64,000 nt of DNA from Diplonema papillatum (Eukaryota > Euglenozoa > Diplonemea > Diplonemida > Diplonemidae), in the NCBI GenBank assembly GCA_030068145.1, contig JAPJBO010000366.1:62001-126000 (forward strand), written 5' to 3'. The notes beneath the pieces are model-generated. The model worked only from the letters and a program-made list of their open reading frames with translations. It made no database searches and was not told the origin of the DNA. How positions within the stretch are numbered: position 1 is the stretch's first letter; every line of letters starts with the position of its first letter. The position numbers were made by a program, and so were the translations under genes. Below are positions 55,507 through 64,000 of the stretch, piece by piece.

Positions 55507-56409
55507 TTAATTCATGGAGTTCGCGAGAATGCCCGCGATGCGCGCCTTCGCCTCCGGCGGGATGTCCGACGAGGCGTTCAGGAAGTGGTTGACCTTTTTG
55601 AACGCGGCGTCGAACCGGAGGCACACCTCGGTGGCCAGCTTGTCCTTCGCCTCGAGCTCCCCCTCGAGCTCCAAAACCCGTTTTTTCAGCGCGTCGCCGC
55701 CGGCGGCCTTGGCGGGCGCCTTGCTTGCCTGGGGCACGTTCTCCCTGAGGCCGCCGAGCGGTCGGCGGCTCAGGCTGCCGGTCCGCGTGGCGCTGGTCGC
55801 AGGGGGCGCGCCGGCGGGGCGCCGCGACATGCTGCCCGTGCGGGACACCGTGCGGCTGACGCCGCCGGCGCGGCCGGCGCGCGACGCGAGGCGGGCCGCT
55901 TTATCGCGCTCGCGCTCCTCGGCCTCGAGGGCCTGCGCGTGGGCTTCGCGGGCCGCCGCCGCCGCCCGGAGCACGTCCGCCCGCTCGTCCTGCGGGTGGT
56001 AAAACATGGGGGCGCCCATGTGGTCGACAAAGGCTTTGAACCACTTGAGGAGGTCAATCGCCTCCGAATACGACCCCGCCGCCAGCATCTCCTCGTTGCC
56101 GGTCAGCCACGGGCAGTCGACCTGCAGCTCCCGCAGCGCCGCGGCGAGCACCGCGTAGTTCTCGGTCACCTGCTCCGGCGACAGCGATTCGTCGAAGTGC
56201 ACGGCCGCGAGGTCGATCACCCCCTCCTCGGGCACCACGCAGTAGTGCAGAAGCTGGCACCATTCGGCGCCGCGTGCTGCGACCGCTTCGACCTCTTCGA
56301 AGTTGAGCTCCAACACGTGGTTCATCCACGCAATCGCCTCCTCCCGCGGCACGGAGAACGCCTCGATCGCGAAGTTGAAATCACGGGCTTTGACGCGTTT
56401 GATGCCCAT
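55507..56409 (-). CDS. EB1 family microtubule plus-end-binding protein
   Basis: Single exon, 300 residues, from ATG (MGIKRVKARDF) to TAA. Residues about 18-130 form a calponin-homology domain of the RP/EB type: REEAIAWMNHVLELNFEEVE, ARGAEWCQLLHYCVVPEEGV, a YAVLAAAL segment, and the hallmark end SEAIDLLKWFKAFVDHM. A Ser/Arg/Ala-rich linker with SxxR-type repeats (SRTGSMSRRP, TRTGSLSRRP) follows, then a coiled coil (ALKKRVLELEGELEAKDKLA) and a helix (FDAAFKKVNHFLNASS) at the place of the EB homology dimerisation domain. The C-terminal EEY/F tail of animal EB1 is absent. EB1 proteins track growing microtubule ends and recruit partners; flagellates also use them at basal bodies and flagellar tips. 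Confidence 0.9.
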   Translation of the reverse strand: MGIKRVKARDFNFAIEAFSVPREEAIAWMNHVLELNFEEVEAVAARGAEWCQLLHYCVVPEEGVIDLAAVHFDESLSPEQVTENYAVLAAALRELQVDCPWLTGNEEMLAAGSYSEAIDLLKWFKAFVDHMGAPMFYHPQDERADVLRAAAAAREAHAQALEAEERERDKAARLASRAGRAGGVSRTVSRTGSMSRRPAGAPPATSATRTGSLSRRPLGGLRENVPQASKAPAKAAGGDALKKRVLELEGELEAKDKLATEVCLRFDAAFKKVNHFLNASSDIPPEAKARIAGILANSMN

Positions 56410-57118
56410 TGTTCTCCTTTTTTGTCGGGGCGGAAGGGTTTGGGCGGAGGGGGGTTGCTAGCACCTGGCAGGAAAAGAGAGGCGGTTGTGAACCCGGCAA
56501 CGATGTGTGCATGCTGGCTTGGTGAGAAGTTTTCTTCGTCCTGTATCCAGCTCAGTGAGAACGTAGAAAGAAAGAGGCGCGCAGCTTCTGGTCGCTTATG
56601 ACGGCGTCCGCAAGACCGCAACCGGTCCACTGTGCATACCAGGTCGGGTAGCGGCAATTAACGAAAGCCATAGAGTTCTGCTGTGTAAACTGGAAAGGAA
56701 CTGCTGGAACGATGCTGTGCTGTGGTTACGACGTACCCCCCTTCAATACAGACTGACCAACTGACAGTTTCCATCATGACGCTTGCCGCCGTAGGCCAGG
56801 CCGCGGCGCCAGGCACCACTATCTCCTGCAGCTGCATCGAAGGACTTGCCATTGTTTCACGGTTTCTTCCCCACAAAGCGCTTGTGCCCTCGGCATCGTT
56901 CCCTGCTCATACATGATTGTGCTCTGCTTTGTGCAACCGTCACAATCTTCCACTCAAACGCAAACGGGAAAAAAGCTCAATCGGGCGCAAGAGGTCACGC
57001 GAGAAACATCTCTTTCACGACGCGTGTAGCGGGGCAAAGACATCGGCTAGTATCGAAGGGAGGCTTGGCGCCTCTTCTGGAGGCGTAGGGTTGTTGGCTC
57101 CGGTTGAAATGTAGGCGG
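56410..57118. other. Intergenic region, about 0.7 kb
   Basis: No gene or repeat recognised. Directly upstream of the EB1 ATG the minus strand has a pyrimidine-rich stretch followed by AAAAAAG then GAGAACA, which could serve as a trans- or cis-splice acceptor. Confidence 0.4.
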
Positions 57119-58531
57119 CTACGGCGCGCCCAGTGGGAGCAAAGGAGAGTTCAGGTGGTCGAGATACGTCGGTTTGCGGGCGGCGGCGGCGGGACGCTGC
57201 TCGGGGAGCTGCAGGCTGCCCCAACCCCGATCGCGCATGATGGCACGAGCGCCGCCGTCGTCGGTGCGGTACTTCGCCTTCAGCAGCAGGTGCGCCAGGC
57301 CGTGGCTGTCGAGCACGGCGGCGGGGCCTTCAGGCCGCACAAGGTACTCGGCCGGGTCCCTGCGCAGCAACGCGACGAGACCTCCGGGGTCAGAACAGCG
57401 AGCGAGAGGAAGGCCAAGAGGTCCCGCCTCTGCCAGCTCCGTGAGGAGAGCCTCGTCTCCCGGCTGCACCCCCGTCCGGCACTCGGCGTGCGCTGCATCG
57501 ATCAAAGCGCGCGCACGCAGGTGTACTGCGGGGCCAGCGGCCGCCTGCGACACGAGCCGGGCAAACTGCCGGCAGTCGGGAGACACTCTGTAGTAGAAAT
57601 CCTCAGCCAGCTCGGCCAGCGTCGCCCCGCCGCTGACGGTGGTGATTTCGAGGTCGCTCGCCGTCGGCGGCGCGCCGAACGCCTGCGGAGCGAAAGGGTC
57701 GCGCGAAACCGCGTCCACCGCCATCAGCGTGAACTCCGACAGCGGCGGCGGACGGGTGTGGACGACGCGTGCGCAGGAGCTGCAGGTGGTCATCGCCCGG
57801 GTCAGGGCTGGGTTGTTCACCTCAAGCAGCACGCGGGGCGCAGAATGCCCGTCCGCGATCGCAGCAGCCACCGCGGCCACCTTCGCCGCGACGGCCCGCA
57901 CGTCGTCGAAGGAGGCGGACGCTACGGAGGGAACGGCGAGCGTGATGCTCAACACCAGCGGCCGGCCGACCCAGCGTCGGCAGTGGCTATCAGCCGCACG
58001 CACACCCCGCTGCAGCGCGTGTAAATCGCGCGCTTCGGTTCCCAGCGCGCCTCTGCTCACGATCCGGACCAGGTCGTCGATCCGAACATCGTTGTCAACC
58101 ACAGCTGCCACGCAGACCACCGCTGTTCTCTCGCACAACGCCGTCGCGATTGCGGTGGTTTTGCCGCTCGACGGTGGGCCGGCAACCACTAAGAAGCAGC
58201 CGGCAGGGTCTGTTGTTTGGTCCACAAACCTCTTGACGGTCGGTCCGATTGAATCCGACGACGGCGGGAGTGGCGGCCCTGTCAAGCTGCCCGCCGGGTG
58301 CCAAGGCGTAGCGAGCGTGGCCTTGAAGCGGAGGGTGTCCCAGAACCAACAAAGCGCGGCCAACGCGGCGCAGAACGCGCCGGCCAGCAGCTTCGGGCCT
58401 TTCCCTTCGGCGCCCAGCGTCCGGGTCTTTACGACGACGTGCGACCCCAACAACGGGCTCCGGCTGGACAGCCTGGCTCGTTGTCCTAGTGCAGCTGGTG
58501 GCCGAAGAAATCGGAAAGCGAACTGACGCAT
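57119..58531 (-). CDS. P-loop NTPase with N-terminal presequence-like region and one membrane segment
   Basis: 470 residues from the ATG at 58531 to TAG at 57119. The N-terminus (MRQFAFRFLRPPAALGQRAR) is basic and resembles a mitochondrial targeting peptide. A single hydrophobic segment (LLAGAFCAALAALCWFW, residues about 48-64) precedes the Walker A motif GPPSSGKTT (about 118-126). LVLSITLAV or RVLLEVNN may be the Walker B strand. A CSSCARVV pair follows. The overall plan resembles membrane-anchored mitochondrial or archaeal-type STAND/AAA ATPases, but I cannot name a family. The reading frame stays open upstream through a linker into a 20-residue tandem repeat (58772-59065), so the true start could be further upstream; the presequence-like context favours 58531. 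Confidence 0.65.
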   Translation of the reverse strand: MRQFAFRFLRPPAALGQRARLSSRSPLLGSHVVVKTRTLGAEGKGPKLLAGAFCAALAALCWFWDTLRFKATLATPWHPAGSLTGPPLPPSSDSIGPTVKRFVDQTTDPAGCFLVVAGPPSSGKTTAIATALCERTAVVCVAAVVDNDVRIDDLVRIVSRGALGTEARDLHALQRGVRAADSHCRRWVGRPLVLSITLAVPSVASASFDDVRAVAAKVAAVAAAIADGHSAPRVLLEVNNPALTRAMTTCSSCARVVHTRPPPLSEFTLMAVDAVSRDPFAPQAFGAPPTASDLEITTVSGGATLAELAEDFYYRVSPDCRQFARLVSQAAAGPAVHLRARALIDAAHAECRTGVQPGDEALLTELAEAGPLGLPLARCSDPGGLVALLRRDPAEYLVRPEGPAAVLDSHGLAHLLLKAKYRTDDGGARAIMRDRGWGSLQLPEQRPAAAARKPTYLDHLNSPLLPLGAP

Positions 58532-60391
58532 CGCATTATCTTTCTTTGCTTTGAGCGGGGCTTGGTTGAGCACTGTACGTGCGTTGTGGGGGAGGAGGAC
58601 GACCTGCGGGAAGAAATGTGCATTGCATGGTGTTATCAGATTCCAGTTTTGCCGGGTTTGTGCCCGGTTCTCACCTGGTGTGTGCCCGGTTCTCACCTGG
58701 TATGTGCCGAGACCGGATGCTATGAGAATCCGAGCGCGAAGCTCATCGGTACGTGGGTGTTCGTTAACGTTTTGTTGTCGGCGACGATTCTGCTGCTCAT
58801 TTTCGGCATATTGGTTCTGCCTCATAACGTTTTGTTGTCGGCGACGATTCTGCTCCTCATTTTCGGCATATTGGTTCTGCCTCATAACGTTTTGTTGTCG
58901 GCGACGATTCTGCTCCTCATTTTCGGCACATTGGTTCTGCCTCATAACGTTTTGTTGTCGGCGACGATTCTGCTCCTCATTTTCGGCATATTGGTTCTGC
59001 CTCATAACGTTTTGTTGTCGGCGACGATTCTGCTCCTCATTTTCGGCATATTGGTTCTGCCTCAAAGTCCGCGGTGTTTTTGGACTTTCGTAATGCTATA
59101 GAGTTCCGTAGGCACTTGCTGATACTCCAAGCGGTGTGCAGTACTTGGGTCAGCCTCTATTCTCTGAATGTGGCTGGGTTGCTGCCCTCGGATTTCATTT
59201 CGGCGTCTTTTTTTCTGCCTCAAAGTCTCGTATGAGTACAATACCGTGGTGATTTTGGACTTTTAGAGTTCCGTAGGGACTGCTTCCTGATCTACCAAGC
59301 GGTGTCCACAACTTGGGTTCAGCCTCTATTTTCTGAACGCGGCCTGGAGTTCCGTAGCACTGCTTACCGACTCTCCATTCAGCTTCTCTTGTCTGAACGC
59401 GGCTGGGTTGCTGTTCTCTGATGTCCAATGAGCACACGCCCCGAGATGCAGACGCAGCAGCGACTTCTGAAGCTTCAAAGCAATGACACCAAAAAAAGTA
59501 CCAGGAGGAGAAAAGAACAGGAAGGGCTGTCCGCTGCAGTCGTGAGGCGAAACGCCTGGAGTTGGTTGAAGCAAAAAATAGGGGACCCGCTACAGGACAC
59601 CGAACGACCAGGAGGAGCGCACGCGTGCAAAGCAGGGTGCGCGAAGGGCGCGGCTTCGCTGTTGTCGCGGTTCGATGGAACAGTGAGCACTTTGGCATAG
59701 ACGTGATACACGTCCGGAGGCACGTACCTCCTGTTTTCTTCGAAGGGGGAAAAATCTTAGTTTAGGGTTCGGGCTCTCATGGGGCGGGAAAGGGCAAAAT
59801 CTCTCACCGAAGCGCCTCCGGGCAGGTGCGCCTGTGACCCGGTGGCAGCTCCGGGAGATACTACTACGGAGTATATTGACACACGAGCACACCACGCACA
59901 GAAACAGGTGCCTCACGTAAACGGAAAACATGTTGTTGTTAATATTAAGGCTTCGTCGATCGCCAAAGCCAAGGCCAATCCGGTAATCAGAGAAAAAGAC
60001 ATCTCTTTCCTGATTAGATGAACTCTCTTTTGTCTCGGACGCCACCAGGCCCGTGTGCACGAGACACAATGGTGGCCCCCGGAGACAGACCACGAAGCAG
60101 TAGTGTCGAAATAAGGAAGTGCCTGTACATTCGTTTGAAAATGGCTGGACCGAAGGGGAAAATACCCGTAACGTTTTCCTCCTTTGCAATCTGCACCTGG
60201 AGTCTCCTACAAGCGGGAGCTTGTTCAAAACGACGAATTGTGGGACAGCCGAGAAGACAGACTCCGACGGTAACAGGTGTGGGTGTAGGCACTTGTTGTG
60301 TTTGGCACACGCGCAAAGGAAGAACCCGGAGTTCAGCTAGCGCGCGTTCCCTGCAGCAATGGTGTTGTCGGTCGGGGGCGATGCAGGTGGC
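58532..60391. other. Region between P-loop NTPase and transporter genes
   Basis: It contains the 60-bp tandem repeat, short direct repeats of CCCGGTTCTCACCTGGT (58655-58702), a degenerate duplication of about 150 bp at 59060-59400, and a weak duplication (59805-59865 and 60025-60095). No gene recognised besides the possible N-terminal extension of the NTPase. Confidence 0.5.
58766..59065. repeat. 60-bp tandem repeat x 5, in frame with the downstream NTPase
   Basis: Five nearly identical 60-bp units. On the minus strand each codes for MRQNQYAENEEQNRRRQQNV, with Tyr/Cys and Glu/Gln variants, and the frame is the same as that of the NTPase gene with no stop between. The first unit (58766-58820) is slightly diverged. 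Confidence 0.9.
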
Positions 60392-63300
60392 TCAGCTGAT
60401 GCCTGTAGCCGGACAGAAGGACGGGTACTCGTATTCGTCAATGCCAGCCGCATGCATGACGCCAAGAATGGTGTTGAAGAAGAGGCTGCTCGTGCCCAGA
60501 GCCACGAGGACGGCCGGCACAAACGCCTCAGGCGTCGTCAGTATCTCACGCCATGTCGCAGTCTGCGTCGCCGGACTACTTTCCTGTCGGGTTTTAAGCG
60601 TTTTTTGCGGAACAGAACATCAGTAGTCCGAAGCCTCCGGTTGACCCTAGCGGCCAGGTGGAGCTTTGGGACTGAAAAGAATGCAGGGCATTGCTCGTTT
60701 TGCTCGCATGGGTTCGTCGTGAAACCTTAACGTGCCCCGCACGGGTGCGGAATCGAGTGGGGTGGCAATCGCTCCCACTCCGGCGCAAAAAGCCAGGAGT
60801 TTCGACGCTATACTCCGACTGTCGTTGCTTCAATGAGGAGGATCTTCTGCGGTTGGTCACAATCCTCGTTGTTCCAAAAATGGAAAACGGACCCCACCTT
60901 CAGCGCCCCCCGACGTATTCACTGAATCCCCCCCGGAGAAGACCGCTTGGTGGAAGCGGCAAATGCAACAAAACCGAAAGGAACCCTCCTGGTACGTAGA
61001 TTCACGGTCGGCAACGCTACCACTCACATTGCTCGTCTCTGCTCCGACTCCCTGATGCTAGATAGATCCACTTTTCAGATGGCAATTGCTCGTCTCTGCT
61101 CCGACTCCCGATCAGGTAGCAAAGGTGCACTGCTTGGACGAATGCGTGCAAAAACGCGTACCTCTTCAGTGGCGACGTCCAAGTTCGCCACATACGCGCC
61201 CCGGCTGGCTTCCCCTGGAGGCGGAGCGTTGAGGTAGCGCCTGTGTTTGTTTGTTGAGGGGCAATACGGCCGAAAGCTCGAAACACGAAGCGCGGGCAAA
61301 AAGAGGTTTTGCTAAGCATCGAGCTCTTTCGAGTACATAAAATTTTGCTAAGCATGGGGTGGCCGGCTACATTGGATGAGCACACTTTTCCACAAAACTT
61401 TCCAGAAATTCCCAAAATTTCGTTCTCTTTCACGCTTTTTCACGCTTTTTCGTCGTCTTGTTGCGTTAGTGGGGAGTCATTTGCAAGCAAATGAGTACCA
61501 CACTAGCTTTTTCACGTTTTTTCACATCGTTTCACACTGGTTCAGCTCTTTTCGCAAGCCTTCACAGACGTTCATACCGGGTTGTGTGACAGTTTTCTAC
61601 GATGTGCTGCATGGATTTGCTCCAAAATCGTCCCCTTTATGACCGCCAAGGTGTAGGCACTTGATTGACCGATAAATGGCCGAAAAAAACGAAAAGGGGA
61701 AACGGTCGGTGCCCCTCGAGCTCGGGAACTAGTCACTCCCGCTTCCCTTTTCGGTCCTCCGGTTTAGCTCGTTCACCACCAGTGTGCGTGTTCTCCATTC
61801 GGACCGCGTTGTTCGGGCGGACGTCCTTGAATTCGCCAAACGCAACCCTGATTTCTTCACCAACGAAATCCTCCCCCACCGCACCTGGACCCAATGGAAG
61901 AGGGGTTTGACTTTGGTCGGAACTTCCGAAGGGTGGGGTGACCTCCCCACCCTTCAGGTCGCTAACGTAGTCTACCAGCGGCCGATAGCTCTCTTCATCC
62001 TCACCCGGACCGTCAGCCCTACGTACGTTGTGGATCGGAAGTGATCAACAAGACGAATCGGCAATTATGCCCGCTCACTACGGCGAGACGCATTACGACT
62101 ACGTCCCTGGGGTTTTTCGAGCAAGCTGCGCGGAGCAGTGGTGTCAAGGGCTCGGTAGCCCGGCTGATAGCCCAGCGCGAGACGAAGGCGACCACCTGGA
62201 GGTACGAACCTCACCAGAACCTCAGCGCCAGCACAGCGACCTCACCGACGTCTTCAACCACATCCACGACCAATCATACCACATCCACGGCCGAACGAGG
62301 AGCTTCTTCATCTCAAAGAGTGTCAACGCCACTCTTTCTATAACATAAACATACATACAAAAGGTGTCACGGGATAAGCCGGCAGCCGCTGCTTAACGGC
62401 TTATATAAATCCTGAGATTACCCCCTCAGGTGACGATACTTCAACCTTCTTTTCGTTTCAAAATGAAGACTGGAGTCTTCTGAAATGAAGACGGGGCTTG
62501 GTCAAATCTCGCTCAGATGTTGGATGGTGTCCTGTTACGTTTCGGGTGAAGCTACGGGCCTACTATGGGAAAGCCGTCAGCGACGTGGTTTTCCCTGGCA
62601 CGGCATGTGCCGCAATTCTGAAGGTGGTGATCACTATAAATATTCCGAGGAAGCGCATAACAAGTGCCAAGCTACTCTACCACGAATCACGTTAGGTGAC
62701 GTCAACAAATATGCGCTGCGCTACGAAGCAAATGAGGTTTGCTGGCGGCATGTCAGGGGGGTATGTCAGGGGGTGTCGTGCGGTCGGACAAGGCGATGCC
62801 GGATGGTCGTCGATGCCAAGTGACGCCTGCGGTGCGGACAAGCAAGCTTGTTACCATAAAAAAAGAACCCCTGTTCCTTCGCTCAGTTTCCCACTGTTTC
62901 ACAGTTTCTCCAAAAAAAATTTGTTCTCCTTCGCACTTCTTCCCATTTCCCCAGTTTCGGGCTGGTGTTCACGTTGGTAGGGAGTCAATAGCCCCCAAAA
63001 AGCTGGAAAAGTATTCAAGAAACTTCCAAAATCTTCCCAGAATTTCCCAAGATTTCCCAGAATTTCGGTCCCTTTCACGCTTTTTCACGCTTTTTCGTCG
63101 TCTTGTTGCGTTAGTGGGGAGTCATTTGCACGCTTTTTCACAGTGTTTCACAGTGTCTCACGTGGTTCCACTTTCATACACATACGTTCCCAAGAGCGAC
63201 TGGTGATATCATGTGAAAGACATGGGAATTTTTGTGAAATTTGGTGTGTCTCCAATGTAGCCGGCCACCCCATAAGCAGTGAGTTCTGTAAAGTGCAAGA

Positions 63301-64000
63301 GCCGTGAAGGCAAGCGAGCACTGCTAAGCACGCAAGGTAAAGGAGAAGGTTGGGCATTTCTTTTTTTTTGCGGGGGGGGAGGAAATGTGTAGTTTTGTTG
63401 AAAGCGGCGCACCTGGCGAAAGCGAACCACAAGACGCCGGGGAGGATAAATCCTAAAGCTGACGCGGCTAGGCCGCCGGTAAACTCCAGGACCAGCCCGA
63501 GCTGGTCTGCCCTGAAGACGAGCCCCAGCGGGAGCGTGGCGGCGAAGATGGCGCCCGTGGCCACCCAGTGCCGGACGCCCGACGCGTCTCCGCCCAAGAC
63601 CAGCGACGTCGCCGCCTGCCGGACCACAAAGAACTCCATGGGAAACGTGAAAAACATCGTCATCGCGAGCACCAGCCGCGCCGCGTTGGCCACGTTGTCG
63701 TCTTCCATGAAGTTGTTGAGGATGTCCGGCCGGGTGCAGCGAAGGAAGCTCACGTAGCCGAAAACCGACATGAGAATGGACGCGACGGTGGCGATCCCGA
63801 CGCTGATGCGGCATACTTGTGGCCATTGGGACGGGTCCTTCAGCGAGTTCCGCACGAGAAACGTAGAGTGCTGACAGACGTATGCAAAGGATATCACGCC
63901 CAAAGCGGGCATGACGTTCGTGTGGGAAAACGAGTAGGCGTCTTCTTGAGCCTTCATGTCCGTGACTTCGAGGCGGAACTTGAAGCTGAGGAGGTCATCG
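60392..64000 (-). CDS. SLC38-like amino-acid transporter, 5' end beyond window
   Basis: Exons in window: from beyond 64000 to 63413, and a terminal exon 60575-60392, joined in phase 2 (LWFAFA then SPATQTATW). The first piece reads SFKFRLEVTD, then a helix SFSHTNVMPALGVISFAYVC followed by QHSTFLVRNSL, and further helices (VGIATVASILMSVFGYVSF, NAARLVLAMTMFFTFPMEFF, TGAIFAATLPLGLVF, FTGGLAASALGFILPGVLW). The order and the VCQHS and FTFPMEF motifs fit the SLC38/AVT family of the amino acid/auxin permease group. The last exon supplies a final helix (AFVPAVLVALGTSSLFFNTI) and ends FCPATGIS. These carriers move neutral amino acids across plasma or vacuolar membranes, coupled to sodium or protons. 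The 2,837-nt intron (60576-63412) contains family E and F repeats. The terminal exon was found by phase and hydrophobicity and is less certain than the first. Confidence 0.8.
61356..61500 (+). repeat. Repeat family E, copy with left arm
   Basis: Starts GGGTGGCCGGCTACATTGGA and contains TCACGCTTTTTCACGCTTTT and GTTAGTGGGGAGTCATTTGC, both shared with 63075-63135. The right end is not defined. Confidence 0.7.
62366..62462 (+). repeat. Repeat family F, copy in transporter intron
   Basis: Contains GGGATAAGCCG, TTAACGGCTTAT, CCTGAGATTACCCCCTCAGG and GATACTTCAACCTTC, matching 12512-12612. The ATAAGCCG and CGGCTTAT blocks are inverted around GCAGCCGCTGC and could fold. Confidence 0.65.
62995..63272 (+). 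repeat. Repeat family E, copy with right arm
   Basis: Shares TTTCACGCTTTTTCACGC and TTAGTGGGGAGTCATTTGCA with the other copy and ends TCCAATGTAGCCGGCCACCC, the inverse of that copy's left end. The family therefore appears to have terminal inverted repeats of at least 20 bp, each copy keeping one end. Confidence 0.7.

Noticed and set aside
55438-56601. 387-codon plus-strand frame over EB1
   Set aside because: A shadow of the EB1 gene; biased composition and no family features.
57104-58024. 306-codon plus-strand frame over the NTPase
   Set aside because: A shadow of the minus-strand gene, which carries the Walker A motif.
59805-60095. Apparent duplicated peptide-like segments (APPGRCACD and TPPGPCARD)
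   Set aside because: Similarity is short and the frames have no other support; at most a weak local DNA duplication.
63209-63350. Alternative last exon of the SLC38 transporter immediately after 63413
   Set aside because: It would read into the family E repeat end and lacks a convincing helix in the right phase. The exon at 60575-60392 gives a proper terminal helix and stop in phase.

Overview
This window looks like nuclear DNA of a GC-rich unicellular eukaryote. Every cellular gene I can support lies on the minus strand; only the full-length retroelement and some repeats lie on the plus strand. Genes have few introns, and those I could model are GT-AG introns whose phases join correctly. 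A fungal/euglenid-type alpha-aminoadipate reductase (Lys2), Piezo and polycystin channels, an EB1 protein and one long co-directional gene array would fit Euglenozoa, perhaps a diplonemid. That is an inference. A dinoflagellate-like or other algal lineage is not excluded.

Layout from low to high coordinate; minus-strand genes are transcribed right to left. 1-5481: multi-IQ-motif protein, four exons, 3' end outside the window. 6596-8104: Bud23/WBSCR22-like methyltransferase. 11010-21230: six-exon polycystin (PKD2/TRPP)-type channel with coiled coil and ankyrin-like segments. 22492-24027: 511-residue protein of unknown function. 25142-26125: 3' remnant of one non-LTR retrotransposon on the minus strand. 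27368-32380: an apparently intact second non-LTR retrotransposon on the plus strand, with gag-like ORF1 and endonuclease/reverse transcriptase/RNase H ORF2, followed by a 520-bp MITE. 35165-40527: Lys2, three exons. 43476-53450: Piezo mechanosensitive channel, at least three exons. 55507-56409: EB1 family protein. 57119-58531: P-loop NTPase, preceded by an in-frame 60-bp tandem repeat. 60392-64000: SLC38-like amino-acid transporter, 5' end outside the window.

The most interesting feature is a dispersed element of about 215 bp, family A. It has roughly 20-bp terminal inverted repeats and at least ten complete or partial copies here. Nine of the ten are in the same orientation as the genes. Four lie inside introns predicted independently by reading frame and phase, three of them only 13-15 nt downstream of the 5' splice site. 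In Lys2 the element makes up most of a 262-nt intron whose removal restores a clean 22-residue C-terminus. This is the pattern expected of introners, transposon-derived elements that create introns. Several other repeat families (B, C, E, F) also sit in introns. Intergenic DNA carries small gene-fragment duplications, MITEs, perfect hairpins and short tandem arrays.

The genes have no evident shared pathway: cytoskeleton and calmodulin (IQ protein, EB1), ion flux and mechanosensing (polycystin, Piezo), lysine synthesis (Lys2), rRNA modification (Bud23-like) and amino-acid transport. Their common orientation suggests shared transcription rather than shared function. Exon boundaries were inferred from the sequence alone, without RNA data.
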